From assembly GCF_002925905.1 (NCBI RefSeq), contig NZ_PRDB01000002.1:496001-560000 (forward strand): a DNA stretch of 64,000 nt, read 5' to 3'. The notes under the pieces were generated by a model. That model ran no database searches, was not told where the DNA came from, and was given only the letters and a program-made list of their open reading frames with translations. The position numbers and the translations under genes were made by a program. Of this stretch, positions 46,547 to 56,195 are shown one piece after another; within the stretch, counting starts at the first letter, position 1; every line of letters starts with the position of its first letter. The DNA is from Klebsiella michiganensis. GTDB taxonomy: Bacteria; Pseudomonadota; Gammaproteobacteria; Enterobacterales; Enterobacteriaceae.

Positions 46547-49234
46547 TCAGGCCGTACGCCATCTCCGGGTCAGCGGCTTCTCGACTTCCACAATCAGGAA
46601 CATCACAAAACCGATAATAAAGGTGATAACCCAGTAGCGGAACGGCAGCGCTTCGGTACCAAACAGCATCTGCATAAACGGCGCGTAGATAATCAGCAGC
46701 TGCAGCACCAGCAGCACCCCGCTGACAATCCAGATCCCCCGGTTCGCCAGCAGCCCTTTACTCAGCGAGAAGCCGTCCGCCACCCGGCAGTTGAGCATAT
46801 AGAACCACTGGGCGGTGACCAGCGTCTGCAGCAGCACCGTGCGGATAAACTCAGGCGAATAGCCGCGCGGCTGTAGCCAGGCTTCAAGCACAAAGGCGCT
46901 GACGGCAATCATCGAACCGACAAAAATCACCCGCCAGATAGCAAAGCCGTCCATTACGTGCAGTTTGGGATCGCGCGGCGGACGCCGCATGATGTTCTTC
47001 TCGCCCGCTTCGAACGCCAGGCCGAACGACAGCGTGGCGGAGGTCGCCATGTTCATCCACAGGATCAGCACCGGCGTCAGCGGAATTAAATTCCCCGCCA
47101 GCAGCGCGATAATGATCAACAGCCCCTGCGCCAGGTTGGTCGGCATAATGAAGAGAATGGTTTTCTTCAGGTTGTCGTATACCCGACGCCCTTCCCTGAC
47201 GGCGCTGGCGATGGTGGCGAAATTATCGTCGGTCAGCACCATATCCGCGGCCTCTTTGGTCACTTCGGTGCCCTTAATCCCCATCGCGATACCGACATCG
47301 GCCTGCTTGAGCGCCGGGGCGTCGTTCACGCCGTCGCCGGTCATCCCGACCACCTCTTTCCTGCTTTGCAGCGCCTGCACCAGGCGGAATTTATCTTCCG
47401 GGCTGGTACGCGCGAAAATATCGAATTTCTGCGCCGCTTCGCTGAGCTGGGTATCGTCCATCACCTCCAGTTCTCTGCCGGTGATGGCGTTTTCCGCATT
47501 GCCGATCCCCAGCATCTTGCCGATGCTCATCGCGGTTTGCGGGTGGTCGCCGGTGATCATCTTCACGCGGATCCCGGCCTGCAGGCAGTCGCCGATCGCC
47601 GTAATCGCCTCCGGTCGCGGCGGATCCATCATCCCGGCAACCCCCAGCAGAATGACGCCCTGCTGCAAATCCTCATGGCTAAGCTCCGTTTGCCCGTCGG
47701 CTGCCGGTTTCCACGCCGCCGCCACCATCCGCAGCCCTTCCCGCGCGTACTCTTCGATTTTCGCTTCCCAGTAAGGCTGATCGAGCGGCGCCAGGCCATG
47801 GTCGGTTTGCTGATGCTGACACAGACGGAACAGGACATCGGGCGCGCCGGTAATCAAAATCATCTCTTCATCGCCGATGCGGTACAGCGTCGACATATAT
47901 TTATACTGTGAATCAAAGGGGATTTTGCTGCGCAGCTCGGTGTTGACCGTCGGGAGCGGGACTTTCGCCGCCAGCACCTTCAGCGCCCCTTCGGTCGGGC
48001 CGCCGGTAATTTTCCACAGCCCGCTTTCGTCTTTGATAAGCTGACTGTCGTTACACAGATCGATGGTGCGCAGATAGCGTTCCAGCAGCGTGCCGGGGGC
48101 AACGGTTATCGGATCGGGCTCATCGATCGGATGAATATTCCCTACCGGTTCGTAGCTGTCGCCCTCTACGCGATAAACGTTATCAGCGGTAATAACGGCC
48201 TTCACCGTCATCTCGTTCATGGTCAGCGTTCCGGTTTTATCCGAGCAGATCACCGTCATCGCCCCAAGGGTTTCCACTGTGGGCAGCTTGCGGATAATCG
48301 CCTTCTGACGGGCCATGGTTTGCACGCCGAGCGAGAGGATTATCGAGATAATCGCCGGTAAACCTTCCGGCACCGACGCCACCGCGAGGCTAATCAACGA
48401 CAGCATCAGCTCAGAAACCGGCATATCGCGGAACAGCAGGCTGAAGACAAACAGCGCGGCCATCATCACCAGAATGATGATAAAAATGGCTTTGCCGAGC
48501 TTATCCATTTGCACCAGCAGCGGCGTACGGTGTTTTTCGATATCCGACATCATCTGGTTAATATGGCCCAGCTCGGTATCGCCGCCGGTGGCGACCACCA
48601 GGCCTTTTCCGCCGCCCGAACTCACCGTGGTGCCGGAAAACAGCAGATTGGTACGATCGCCTAGCGGCAGTTCGCCGCTGAGCGCCTCGGTGCTTTTCTC
48701 CACCACCGTCGATTCGCCGGTCAGAATCGCCTCTTCCACCCGCAGGTTATGCGCTTCGATCACCCGCAGGTCGGCGGGAATGCGATCGCCTGCGCGGATG
48801 ACGACGATATCGCCGGGGACCAGAGCGGTTGTCGGGATCGTTTCATGGTTGCCCTGACGAATAACCACCGCCTCGCTGGAGAGCATGTTGCGAATGCTCT
48901 GAAGCGATTTTTCCGCATTGCTCTCCTGGATATGGCCGATCAGGGCGTTAATCACCGCCACGCCGAGGATCACCAGGGTATCCACCCAGTGCCCCATGAC
49001 CGCCGTCAGCAGCGCCGCCGCCAGCAGCACATAGATCAGCACATCGTTAAAATGCGCCAGAAAGCGCAGCCACGCCGGCTTTCCCGCCTTTTGCGGCAGC
49101 GCATTTTCGCCATACTGCTGCAAACGCGTCGCCGCCTCGGCGCCGCTGATGCCCTCCGGAGTGCTGTTGGTGCTGGTCAGGGTTTCTTCTACGGAGAGCT
49201 GATAGAACGGGCCGCCCGGTTTTTCTGTATTCAT
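46547..49234 (-). CDS. P-type cation-transporting ATPase
   Basis: 895 residues, P2-type pump. N-terminal cation ATPase domain, LTGES actuator loop, phosphorylation aspartate at about 332 in CSDKTGTLT, hinge TGDGVNDAPALKQADVGIAMG and a six-helix C-terminal block. The ion is not certain: the family includes Ca2+, Na+/K+ and Mn2+ pumps. The uspA-type gene lies just upstream in the same direction (50 bases), a common pairing. Confidence 0.88.
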   Translation of the reverse strand: MNTEKPGGPFYQLSVEETLTSTNSTPEGISGAEAATRLQQYGENALPQKAGKPAWLRFLAHFNDVLIYVLLAAALLTAVMGHWVDTLVILGVAVINALIGHIQESNAEKSLQSIRNMLSSEAVVIRQGNHETIPTTALVPGDIVVIRAGDRIPADLRVIEAHNLRVEEAILTGESTVVEKSTEALSGELPLGDRTNLLFSGTTVSSGGGKGLVVATGGDTELGHINQMMSDIEKHRTPLLVQMDKLGKAIFIIILVMMAALFVFSLLFRDMPVSELMLSLISLAVASVPEGLPAIISIILSLGVQTMARQKAIIRKLPTVETLGAMTVICSDKTGTLTMNEMTVKAVITADNVYRVEGDSYEPVGNIHPIDEPDPITVAPGTLLERYLRTIDLCNDSQLIKDESGLWKITGGPTEGALKVLAAKVPLPTVNTELRSKIPFDSQYKYMSTLYRIGDEEMILITGAPDVLFRLCQHQQTDHGLAPLDQPYWEAKIEEYAREGLRMVAAAWKPAADGQTELSHEDLQQGVILLGVAGMMDPPRPEAITAIGDCLQAGIRVKMITGDHPQTAMSIGKMLGIGNAENAITGRELEVMDDTQLSEAAQKFDIFARTSPEDKFRLVQALQSRKEVVGMTGDGVNDAPALKQADVGIAMGIKGTEVTKEAADMVLTDDNFATIASAVREGRRVYDNLKKTILFIMPTNLAQGLLIIIALLAGNLIPLTPVLILWMNMATSATLSFGLAFEAGEKNIMRRPPRDPKLHVMDGFAIWRVIFVGSMIAVSAFVLEAWLQPRGYSPEFIRTVLLQTLVTAQWFYMLNCRVADGFSLSKGLLANRGIWIVSGVLLVLQLLIIYAPFMQMLFGTEALPFRYWVITFIIGFVMFLIVEVEKPLTRRWRTA

Positions 49235-49284
49235 AGTTATCTCCTCACTCCTGTAACGGAAATCAGGACAGCCACAGGCCGCCC

Positions 49285-49716
49285 TTAACGCACCACAAAA
49301 ACCGGAACATGGGCATAGCGAACGATTCCTGCCGCCTCCGACCCCAGCAGATGCGTCTGAATATTCGGGTTACGCGAACCGATGATCACCACATCCGCTT
49401 TCAGTTCATCGGCCAGTTTGGTCACTTCATCGCGAATGTTGCCGCTGCGAATGTGAATCTGAATATCCTTTTCCGTCAGCGCGAGTTTCTTGATCAGCTC
49501 TGCCAGCTTTTCCTTAGCAGTATTAATCAGATAGTCTTCCATTTTTCGTGCATCGGAAATAAAACCGCGCGTCAGCACCGGAGAAAAAGAGGGAATGATG
49601 TGTACCAGATGAATCTGTCCCGAAGAGCTTTGCGCAAGGAATTGGGCGTGGGACAAGGCCTTGTCCGCCAGACCGATTTCAAACACATCAACCGGCACGA
49701 GGATATTTTTATACAT
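49285..49716 (-). CDS. Universal stress protein (UspA family)
   Basis: 143 residues starting MYKNILVPVD, with the ATP-binding pattern G-x2-G-x9-GS at the C-terminus (VIIGSRNPNIQTHLLGSEAAGIV), so of the UspFG nucleotide-binding type. The start was placed at MYKNILV where the fold begins; the open frame continues upstream without homology. Probably cotranscribed with the P-type ATPase. Confidence 0.88.
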   Translation of the reverse strand: MYKNILVPVDVFEIGLADKALSHAQFLAQSSSGQIHLVHIIPSFSPVLTRGFISDARKMEDYLINTAKEKLAELIKKLALTEKDIQIHIRSGNIRDEVTKLADELKADVVIIGSRNPNIQTHLLGSEAAGIVRYAHVPVFVVR

Positions 49717-50082
49717 AGAGACAATCCTTTTATTACCTATAAAAAAAGGTGGTGAAAACAGCCCGGGCAATGGCGCTGAGGAAAAGATCTCAAGAACAAA
49801 ATCTGCAAGACGTGTAGGTATAATTAAACGTAGCACACCACGATAAACATTATTAAGTCGCCAATTAATATATTGAAAAATATCACAGAGTCAGGCGCAG
49901 CCAGACAATTCGACTACAAACCCCGTAAAATCGTCGCCATCGCCGTAATTTTTGCTCTTTTTAACATTTCCGTTTTACTACGACTATCCTCATTATCAGT
50001 GGCTTGTTCACTTTCTGTCGCCCCACAATAATTATTACGATAAGAATTTACTTAGCTAAGCGTTAGCGCTAAAGGAGGAACG
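49717..50082. other. Intergenic region uspA / small membrane ORF
   Basis: About 370 AT-rich bases holding the divergent promoters; no assignable repeat or gene. Confidence 0.5.
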
Positions 50083-50193
50083 ATGTTCGGTTACAGTCTG
50101 TTTCGCCTGAGCCTGTTTATTGCCCTGGCAATAATCGCCTGTACGGCTACCGGTTTAATTACCTATTTCGTTGTCTCGGCCCTCGCTGAATAA
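50083..50193 (+). CDS. Small membrane protein, 36 residues
   Basis: The frame MFGYSLFRLSLFIALAIIAC... has 36 codons and encodes one membrane helix flanked by short ends. The ribosome site AAAGGAGGAACG is nearly perfect, spaced seven bases from the ATG, which is the main support. It precedes the efflux operon by 56 bases. It is not recognised from any known small protein. Confidence 0.6.
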   Translation: MFGYSLFRLSLFIALAIIACTATGLITYFVVSALAE

Positions 50194-50249
50194 ATACAGC
50201 GATTGTGAATAATATGTAAAACATAGCCTTTTACTTCGAGGGGAATACA

Positions 50250-51335
50250 GTGAACCGTTATTTTTCTCTCATTCCGCTTGTTATTTTAATAACAACGGCT
50301 TGCGATCGGAAAGCGCCTCAAATTACCCCGCTACCGCGGATGGTTAAAGTCGCCGAGGTGGTTACCATCGGTGATTCACAGCAGCGCGTATTCCCCGCCC
50401 GCATTGAGTCCGGGGACTCCACCGATTTATCTTTTAAACGCGGCGGCCAGATTGAATCGCTTGATGTGCGTCAGGGAGCCGCTATTACTCAGGGGCAGCC
50501 CCTTGCCAGGCTCAGCGCGCGGGAAGCGCAGCAGCGCGTGAATGAACGGCAAACCGCTGCCACCCTCGCCCAGCGGCAGTTCGATCGCTTCCAGACGCTG
50601 GCCGGGCGTCAGGCGATTTCGAAGGCGGAAATGGATATCCAGCGGGCCAACCGCGACGCCGCTAACGCCGCGCTGAAAATCGCCCGCGAAGAGCTGTCGC
50701 AAATGACGTTGACCGCCCCGTTCAGCGGCGTTGCCGCCAACGTGCCGGTACGTAACCACCAGGTTGTCGCCGCCGGACAGCCCATTGTGACCCTGACGCG
50801 AACCGATCTGCTCGACGTGGTGTTTAGCGTTCCGGAAAACCTCTTTACCGCGTTGGATATTCGCAACGCGCAGTATCGTCCTGTCGTCAAAATTAACGCC
50901 ATGCCGGACCGCCAGTTTACCGCTGAATATAAAGAGCACACTGGCAGCAGCGACAGCAGCACGCTCACCTGGCAAATCATACTGACTATGCCGAGGCCGG
51001 CCGACTTTCCCTCGGTGGGCGGCGTAAGCGGAACGGTGACGGTCAATCTGGCAAACCTGCCCGCCAGCGCCGGTCAAAACGCGGTGGTGGTGCCGGTTGA
51101 AGCGGTGTTTAACCCGGATAATCGCCCGCGCAATGAGCCCCACGTCTGGGTGGTACAGGGAAGCGGCGACCAGCTCAAGCTGGAAGAGAGAAAAGTCGGC
51201 GTGGGCCCGGTGACCTCTCAGGGCGTGGTGATTACCGAAGGGCTCAGCGTCGGCGAGCGCGTAGTGGCGGCAGGCGTCAGCGAATTGCATGCGCAACAGC
51301 CGGTTCGTATCTGGACGCGTGAACGAGGTTTGTAA
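50250..51335 (+). CDS. RND efflux periplasmic adaptor lipoprotein
   Basis: 361 residues of the AcrA/MexA (HlyD-like) family: lipobox LITTAC with lipidated cysteine about residue 19, split biotinyl-lipoyl domain (around 60-90 and 160-185), alpha hairpin and barrel domains. It connects the inner membrane pump to an outer membrane channel. Its stop overlaps the pump start (TAATG). No outer membrane factor gene is adjacent, so TolC may be used. Confidence 0.9.
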   Translation: MNRYFSLIPLVILITTACDRKAPQITPLPRMVKVAEVVTIGDSQQRVFPARIESGDSTDLSFKRGGQIESLDVRQGAAITQGQPLARLSAREAQQRVNERQTAATLAQRQFDRFQTLAGRQAISKAEMDIQRANRDAANAALKIAREELSQMTLTAPFSGVAANVPVRNHQVVAAGQPIVTLTRTDLLDVVFSVPENLFTALDIRNAQYRPVVKINAMPDRQFTAEYKEHTGSSDSSTLTWQIILTMPRPADFPSVGGVSGTVTVNLANLPASAGQNAVVVPVEAVFNPDNRPRNEPHVWVVQGSGDQLKLEERKVGVGPVTSQGVVITEGLSVGERVVAAGVSELHAQQPVRIWTRERGL

Positions 51336-54300
51336 TGGATATCTCCCGCCAGTTTATTAACAACCCGGTCCGCGTCTGGCTGACCATTTTGCTGCTGGGC
51401 ATCGGCGGGATCTTCGCTCTGCTGAATATTGGCCGCCTGGAAGACCCGGCGTTTACCATCAAAACCGCGGTGGTGATCACCCATTATCCCGGCGCGTCGG
51501 CGCAGCAGGTGGAAGAAGAAGTCACCCTGCCGCTGGAAAACGCGCTGCAGCAGCTGCCGTATCTCGACAACGTCAGCTCAATTTCCTCCAACGGCCTGTC
51601 GCAAATTACCGTCAATATCGCCTCGCGCTACCACTCCCGCGAGCTGCCGCAAATCTGGGATGAACTGCGCCGCCGGGTGGGCGACGCCACCCGCCAGTTC
51701 CCTCCCGGCGTCGCCGCTCCGTTTGTGAACGACGATTTTGGCGATGTCTTTGGCTTCTTCTTTGCCCTCTCCGGCGAGAGCTTTACCAACCCTGAGCTGG
51801 TTCGCTATGCCGAGCAGCTGCGTCGTGAACTGGTGCTGGTCCCCGGCGTCGGCAAAGTCGCCATCGGCGGGGCGATCCCCCAGCAAATCAACATCGATGT
51901 CTCGCTGGCGAAAATGGCCGCCCGCGGAATCACGCTCAACCAGCTGGCGGCGATACTGAGCAGGTTGAACGTGGTGTCTAACGCCGGTGAGATTAAATCC
52001 GGCAGCGAATCGATCCGCCTGCATCCCACGGGCGAGTTTGCCAACCTCGACGAGCTTGGCGACCTGTTAATCAGCCCGCACGGCTCGGCAACGGCGACGC
52101 GGCTGCGCGATATTGCCACCCTCTCGCGCGGGCTGAGCGAATCGCCTTCCAGCATTTACCACGCCAACGGCCGACAGGCGGTCACTATGGGGGTGTCGTT
52201 TATACCCGGGGTTAACGTGATTGACGTTGGCCGCGCGCTGGAAAGCAAGCTGGAGCAGATGTCGGCGGAAAAACCGGCCGGGATCAACATTGACCTGTTC
52301 TACGATCAGGCGGCGGAAGTCGCCCATTCGGTCAACGGCTTTATCACCAACTTCCTGATGGCGCTGGCGATTGTGGTTGGCGTGCTGCTGATCTTTATGG
52401 GCGTACGCAGCGGCATTATTATCGCCCTGTCGCTGGCGCTCAACGTGCTCGGTACGCTGCTGATCATGTACCTGTGGGGTATCGAGCTGCAGCGTATCTC
52501 GCTGGGGGCGTTGATTATCGCCCTGAGCATGCTGGTCGATAACGCGATCGTCATCGTCGAAGGCGTGCTGATCGCCCGCCAGCAGGGGTCAACGCTGCTC
52601 ATGGCGATTAACTACGTGATCCGCCGTTCGGCGCTGCCGCTGCTGGGGGCCACGGTGATTGCCATTCTCGCCTTTGCGCCGATTGGCCTGTCACAGGACT
52701 CAACCGGGGAATACTGTAAATCGCTGTTCCAGGTGCTGCTGATTTCGCTCATGCTGAGCTGGTTCTCGGCGCTGACCATTACCCCGGTGCTGATTAAATG
52801 GTGGCTGTTTAAAAATCAATCACAGCCGGTAGCGCGGGCCGACGCCAACCCGTACGGCGGGCGCTTTTACCGTCTGTACCAGCAGGCTCTGCGTGCTCTT
52901 CTGCTGCGCAAAACCATTACGCTGACCGTCATGGCGGCGCTGCTGGCCGCCGCTATCTGGGGATTCGGCTCGGTGCGGCAAAACTTTTTCCCCTCGTCAA
53001 ACACGCCCATTTTCTTTGTCGATCTCTGGCTACCCTACGGTACCGATATCGCGACCACCGAAAAGATGACCAGCGATATTGAGACCACCATTAACGGCCA
53101 GCCGGGCGTGGTCACCACCGTGGCCACCGTCGGTCAGGGCAGCATGCGGTTTATCCTCACCTACAGCGGGCAACGGCAGTACAGCAACTATGCGCAGATC
53201 ATGGTGCGCATGGACGACCAGCGCAGCATTGCCGCCCTGACGCAGCATGTGGATCGCTATATTGCGCGCAACTACCCGCAGGTAAACGCCAGCACGAAGC
53301 GCGTGATGTTCGGTCCCTCCGGCGACAGCGCCATCGAGGTGCGGATTAAAGGTCCGGACCCCGACCGTCTGCGCCTGCTCGCCAGCCAGGTTGGCGATAT
53401 CCTCTCCGCGGACCCGGCCACCGACGGCGTTCGCAACGACTGGCAAAACCGTAGCAAAGTTATTCGTCCGCAGTACTCCCCCGCGCTTGGGCGCGAGTTA
53501 GGCGTTGATAAACAGGATATTGATAACGCCCTGGAGATGAACTTCTCCGGCAGCCGCGTTGGATTGTACCGTGAGGGAGCCGACCTGCTGCCGACGATCG
53601 TCCGCCCGCCCGCCGCCGAGCGCCAGGACGCGAATCACCTGAATAACGTGCTGGTCTGGAGCCAGAGCCGCCAGCAGTATATTCCGCTCAGTAACGTGGT
53701 CAGCGGCTTTCACCTCGAATGGGAAGATCCGCTAATCCTGCGCCGCGATCGCAGCCGGGTGCTGACGGTACAGACCGATCCCGACCCGCTCAGCCACCAG
53801 ACGTCGGGGGATATCCTGTCCCGCGTGAAGCCGCAGATTGATGCGCTCGCTCTGCCGCACGGTTACAGCATTGAGTGGGGTGGCGATGCGGAGAACTCCA
53901 GCGAGGCGCAGCAGGGGCTGTTTACTACCCTGCCGCTGGGTTACCTGGTGATGTTTGTCATCACCGTCCTGATGTTCAGTTCGCTGAAAAATGCGATCGC
54001 CATCTGGCTGACCGTGCCGCTGGCGCTGATTGGCGTAACGCCGGGCTTTTTAATCACCGGGATCCCTTTTGGGTTTATGGCGTTAATCGGTCTGCTGAGC
54101 CTGAGCGGAATGCTGATCCGTAACGGCATCGTGCTGGTAGAAGAGATTGAACAGCAGAAACAGGAAAAAGCGCAGCAGGAGGCGATTATTGATGCCGCCA
54201 CTTCGCGTCTGCGCCCTATCCTGCTGACGGCGTTCACCACCGTGCTCGGCCTGGCGCCTTTATTACTCGACGTTTTCTTCCAGAGCATGGCGGTCGTTAT

Positions 54301-54397
54301 CATGTTTGGTCTGGGTTTTGCTACTATTCTGACGCTGCTGGTTCTGCCGGTAATCTACGCCTGTTTCCACAATCAGAATATGAAGCGACAACCATGA
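51335..54397 (+). CDS. RND efflux pump, inner membrane subunit
   Basis: 1020 residues with twelve membrane helices and two large periplasmic loops. In helix 4 the proton-relay pair is Asp-Asn (LSMLVDNAIVIVEG), not the Asp-Asp of AcrB, and the helix 10 position of AcrB Lys940 reads Arg (LIRNGIVLVEE). This combination is like the TriC-type branch of the family. Substrates unknown. Coupled to genes on both sides by stop/start overlaps. Confidence 0.9.
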   Translation: MDISRQFINNPVRVWLTILLLGIGGIFALLNIGRLEDPAFTIKTAVVITHYPGASAQQVEEEVTLPLENALQQLPYLDNVSSISSNGLSQITVNIASRYHSRELPQIWDELRRRVGDATRQFPPGVAAPFVNDDFGDVFGFFFALSGESFTNPELVRYAEQLRRELVLVPGVGKVAIGGAIPQQINIDVSLAKMAARGITLNQLAAILSRLNVVSNAGEIKSGSESIRLHPTGEFANLDELGDLLISPHGSATATRLRDIATLSRGLSESPSSIYHANGRQAVTMGVSFIPGVNVIDVGRALESKLEQMSAEKPAGINIDLFYDQAAEVAHSVNGFITNFLMALAIVVGVLLIFMGVRSGIIIALSLALNVLGTLLIMYLWGIELQRISLGALIIALSMLVDNAIVIVEGVLIARQQGSTLLMAINYVIRRSALPLLGATVIAILAFAPIGLSQDSTGEYCKSLFQVLLISLMLSWFSALTITPVLIKWWLFKNQSQPVARADANPYGGRFYRLYQQALRALLLRKTITLTVMAALLAAAIWGFGSVRQNFFPSSNTPIFFVDLWLPYGTDIATTEKMTSDIETTINGQPGVVTTVATVGQGSMRFILTYSGQRQYSNYAQIMVRMDDQRSIAALTQHVDRYIARNYPQVNASTKRVMFGPSGDSAIEVRIKGPDPDRLRLLASQVGDILSADPATDGVRNDWQNRSKVIRPQYSPALGRELGVDKQDIDNALEMNFSGSRVGLYREGADLLPTIVRPPAAERQDANHLNNVLVWSQSRQQYIPLSNVVSGFHLEWEDPLILRRDRSRVLTVQTDPDPLSHQTSGDILSRVKPQIDALALPHGYSIEWGGDAENSSEAQQGLFTTLPLGYLVMFVITVLMFSSLKNAIAIWLTVPLALIGVTPGFLITGIPFGFMALIGLLSLSGMLIRNGIVLVEEIEQQKQEKAQQEAIIDAATSRLRPILLTAFTTVLGLAPLLLDVFFQSMAVVIMFGLGFATILTLLVLPVIYACFHNQNMKRQP

Positions 54398-55359
54398 ACA
54401 GTACCGGATTAAATATTATTAAAACGCTGGGATGCATGACGGCGGTGACCTTCTTCACCATTTACAACACCTGGGATAGCTATGATTATGACTATCACTG
54501 GATCCTCGGGTTTTTGACGTTTATTTCCACTATCGCCACGCCGCTGTTTTTTGTGGTGGCGGGATATCTGGATTCACAGTCTCGCCACGACTCACAATGG
54601 CAGTTGGGCAAAATCAAAAGCGTGGTGATCGTCTTTCTGTTCTGGATGACGGTGTACTATCTCTGGGAGCCCTACCAGCGCGGCTATCTTATCCAGCCGT
54701 GGTTTGTGTTTGCGTTTATTGTCATTTATACCTTTCACCCGGTTATCGAGTGGCTCAGCCAAAGACGCACAGCGTTCTTTGCCGCGGTGTTCACGCTGCT
54801 GCTGCTCTCGTATGGTTACGATCTTTTGTCCGCGCTGTACCCGGATGTTCATGCGCTGAGCCTGGCGCCGCAGTACCGCCTGTGGACCTGGCTGCTGTTT
54901 TATCTGACCGGTCAGCTGTTCAGCGACCCGCTGGTCGCCGACTGGCTCAGGCGAGAAAAAGTGGTCAAAGGCGCGATGATCGCCATTCCGTTTATTTACC
55001 TTTTTACCTGGTTTTACGAGCGGCATTTCTTTTTCGCCCTGTTTAAGGCCGACAGAAATGCGTTCATTCTGACCGGTTCACAAATCTATGTTCTGGTGGT
55101 TGCGCTGGTTATTGCCGCCAACGGCGTGCGGTTTCGCAAAAACAGCGAGTTTAAAGAGACCCTTCTCGCCACCATTAGCAAAACGATGACCGGCGTCTAT
55201 ATTCTCCACTACTCCGTTTTTCACCTGCTCACCGCGTTTATCCCGATTAACTCGCTGGGGACAAAATTAATGCTGATTGTCCTTACGTTTATCACTTCGG
55301 TACTGATTTCGATGCTCGCGCTGTCCAATTCGGTGGTCAAAAAAGTGATTACGATTTGA
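54394..55359 (+). CDS. Acyltransferase-3-like membrane protein
   Basis: 321 residues with about ten membrane helices and the pattern of acyltransferase family 3 proteins, which modify sugars or lipids with acyl groups. The usual catalytic His in helix 1 is not clear here (FFTIYNTW), so activity is uncertain. Translationally coupled to the RND pump (ATGA), an unusual partnership. Confidence 0.75.
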   Translation: MNSTGLNIIKTLGCMTAVTFFTIYNTWDSYDYDYHWILGFLTFISTIATPLFFVVAGYLDSQSRHDSQWQLGKIKSVVIVFLFWMTVYYLWEPYQRGYLIQPWFVFAFIVIYTFHPVIEWLSQRRTAFFAAVFTLLLLSYGYDLLSALYPDVHALSLAPQYRLWTWLLFYLTGQLFSDPLVADWLRREKVVKGAMIAIPFIYLFTWFYERHFFFALFKADRNAFILTGSQIYVLVVALVIAANGVRFRKNSEFKETLLATISKTMTGVYILHYSVFHLLTAFIPINSLGTKLMLIVLTFITSVLISMLALSNSVVKKVITI

Positions 55360-55393
55360 CGCTCGCCGGTTCAGGTCATGGCCGCCTGCGCAT

Positions 55394-55969
55394 TTAAAAA
55401 CCGTAGCGCAGCCAGGCAAACAGTACGTTGCCGTTATTATAGGTGCCGGGAATATAGGTGAACTGCACGCTCAGACGGCGGTAGCTGGCGGAGAAGAGCG
55501 GCAAAATAATCGGCAGAGGTACGTAGTTGGCAAAGTCATCGCGGGCGGTGATCCCGGCGGTGACGCCAAGACCCAGGCGAAAGTCACGACGGCTATCAAG
55601 ATACCAGCCCTTTTCCCAGCCGTAGCCAACAATCGGCTGCCACTCGTTGTGCGAATCTTTGAACATCATGGCGTAGAGCGAGCTCCAGTTACCCTCCGCG
55701 TTATATCTGGAAACGCCGAAACCTCCACCCCACGGCATTTCATTATAGTTATCCGTTTTCTCTTTATCGTACATAAAGCGGTTGTGCCAGCTGAGAAACG
55801 GCAGATATAAATCGTAGTTTTGCGGCTCATTCCAGGTCTGCGAGACGTCGTTTTTCAACCAGCTCCACCAGCCGCTGATGCGCTGCTCGCCATAGACCTT
55901 CGTTTCAGCCTGTACCGACAAGGCGAAAATAAACGCTATTCCCCACGCTAGCCGCAGACAACGTCGCAT
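55394..55969 (-). CDS. pagP: Lipid A palmitoyltransferase PagP
   Basis: 191 residues; signal peptide to about residue 24 (SVQA), then an eight-strand barrel with the family stretches [33 protein letters not shown] (with the active-site His) and [18 protein letters not shown] [13 protein letters not shown]. Transfers palmitate from phospholipid to lipid A in the outer membrane, giving peptide resistance. The ATG at MRRCLRL gives the signal peptide; an in-frame upstream start would add a non-signal segment. Confidence 0.9.
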   Translation of the reverse strand: MRRCLRLAWGIAFIFALSVQAETKVYGEQRISGWWSWLKNDVSQTWNEPQNYDLYLPFLSWHNRFMYDKEKTDNYNEMPWGGGFGVSRYNAEGNWSSLYAMMFKDSHNEWQPIVGYGWEKGWYLDSRRDFRLGLGVTAGITARDDFANYVPLPIILPLFSASYRRLSVQFTYIPGTYNNGNVLFAWLRYGF

Positions 55970-56195
55970 CGTTTTATCCTTAAAGAAAGTCGCCCGGTGT
56001 TCATTCAGTTTGGGAACAAAAAACAGGCTTTGCAAATATCAACCAACAAATTTTCTGCACCGTCCCGGGCTAATTGCAAGTCCAGTTAAACGCCCGTTTC
56101 AGGACAGAGAGCGCCGCCGCGGTGATTTCATTTCCTTGCCGCTGGGATTATGATGGCGCTAATTATCCTTTCTGCCCGCAGTGATTGAGAAATAG

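Noticed and set aside
50427..51296. Long minus-strand frame (289 codons) opposite the efflux adaptor gene.
   Set aside because: It is the mirror of a well-supported lipoprotein adaptor gene in GC-rich DNA, with no signal, motif or ribosome site.
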